A DNA stretch of 10,767 bases from WHSO01 sp050485485 (lineage in GTDB: Bacteria > Pseudomonadota > Alphaproteobacteria > SMXQ01), in assembly GCA_050485485.1 (NCBI GenBank), contig JBJHBM010000058.1, positions 1-10,767 on the forward strand. The letters are read 5' to 3'. Below are positions 10,187 to 10,767 of the stretch, one piece after another. Made by a program: the position numbers and the translations under genes. Within the stretch, counting starts at the first letter, position 1; each line of letters opens with the position of its first letter. Under the pieces are notes generated by a model, which worked only from the letters and a program-made list of their open reading frames with translations, was not told the origin of the DNA and did no database searches.

Positions 10187-10767
10187 ATGGCCATGTCCCG
10201 ATCCGAGCCCGTTCCAGATTCCACGCAATCCCCCGCGCGCCCCAGCTTCCGCGAGGCCTTCCTCTACTGGCTCCGGCTCGGCTTCATCAGCTTCGGCGGG
10301 CCCGCCGGGCAGATCGCCATCATGCAGACCGAGCTGGTCGAGCGGCGTCGCTGGATCGCCCAGGGGCCGTTCGTCGCCGGGCTCAACTTCGCCATGCTGC
10401 TGCCGGGGCCGGAGGCGCAGCAGCTCGCCACCTACGTCGGCTGGCGCCTGCACGGGCTCAAGGGCGCGCTCGCGGCCGGCATCCTGTTCGTCGCGCCGGG
10501 CGCGGTGGTGCTCGCGGCGCTCGCCTGGCTCGCCGCGGTGCACGGCGACGCCGCCTGGGTGGCGGCGCTGTTCGACGGCTTCCGGCCGGTGGTGGTGGCG
10601 ATCATCGCCGCCGCGCTGTGGCGCCTCGGGCGACGCAACCTGCGCCGGCCCGCCGCCGTCGCGCTCGCCGTCGCGGCCTTCCTCGCGCTCGCGGTGCTGG
10701 CGCTGCCGTTCCCGCTGGTGATCGCGGCGGCGCTCGGGCTGGGCGCGCTCGCGGCGCGCTACCGGCC
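10187..10767 (+). CDS. chrA: Chromate transporter, ChrA/CHR family (3' end outside window)
   Basis: The frame runs without a stop from ATG 10187 to the window edge (193 codons plus two bases), so only the N-terminal half is present. Characteristic CHR-family segments are LGFISFGGPAGQIAIM (about 31-46), ELVERRRWI (49-57) and LLPGPEAQQLATYVGWRLHG (71-90). Hydrophobic spans at about 93-117, 123-145 and 155-190 are predicted membrane segments. ChrA proteins are inner-membrane carriers that export chromate, and about 400-residue forms carry two homologous halves; the visible half looks like the first. Substrate is inferred from family only. GGAGA at 10178-10182 sits 4 nt before ATG 10187 and 10 nt before ATG 10193, so either may be used. 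No chrB or other regulator gene is visible nearby. Confidence 0.88.
   Translation, partial: MAMSRSEPVPDSTQSPARPSFREAFLYWLRLGFISFGGPAGQIAIMQTELVERRRWIAQGPFVAGLNFAMLLPGPEAQQLATYVGWRLHGLKGALAAGILFVAPGAVVLAALAWLAAVHGDAAWVAALFDGFRPVVVAIIAAALWRLGRRNLRRPAAVALAVAAFLALAVLALPFPLVIAAALGLGALAARYR

Overview
The window is very GC-rich and shows strong third-position GC, with long spurious open frames on both strands. Gene content and gene order (TPR lipoprotein followed by ispE, yqeY divergent from carA, then carA-carB-greA) suggest an alphaproteobacterial chromosome, perhaps of a Rhodospirillales-like lineage. That placement is an inference from gene families and order; there is no rRNA or tRNA here to test it.

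Layout. (1) Positions 1-966 (+): the 3' part of a gene for a Sel1-repeat protein with a C-terminal peptidoglycan-binding-like domain; its 5' end is outside the window. (2) Positions 994-3775 (-): a two-gene unit, a 624-residue TPR lipoprotein gene followed after 7 nt by ispE (non-mevalonate isoprenoid pathway). It converges on the Sel1 gene. Its promoter region carries a perfect 12-bp tandem repeat. (3) Positions 3976-4440 (-): yqeY, a GatB/YqeY-family protein, divergent from carA. (4) Positions 4647-9341 (+): carA and carB, the two subunits of carbamoyl-phosphate synthetase, which feed pyrimidine and arginine synthesis. They are separated by 168 nt holding G/C-tract palindromes. (5) Positions 9522-9995 (+): greA, the transcript-cleavage factor. 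(6) From 10187 (+) to the window end: the 5' part of a chrA-type chromate transporter gene, preceded by a hairpin-rich leader or terminator region.

Most of the window is conserved housekeeping sequence. I found no CRISPR array, insertion sequence, integrase, toxin-antitoxin pair, phage gene or recognisable defence system, and no convincing undescribed multi-gene system. What deserves a second look is in the intergenic regions: the tandem repeat upstream of the TPR/ispE unit, the palindromic module between carA and carB with two mutually exclusive foldings, and the promoter-hairpins-T-run arrangement between greA and chrA. All structures were read by eye, and in sequence this GC-rich chance hairpins are common, so they are offered as hypotheses.
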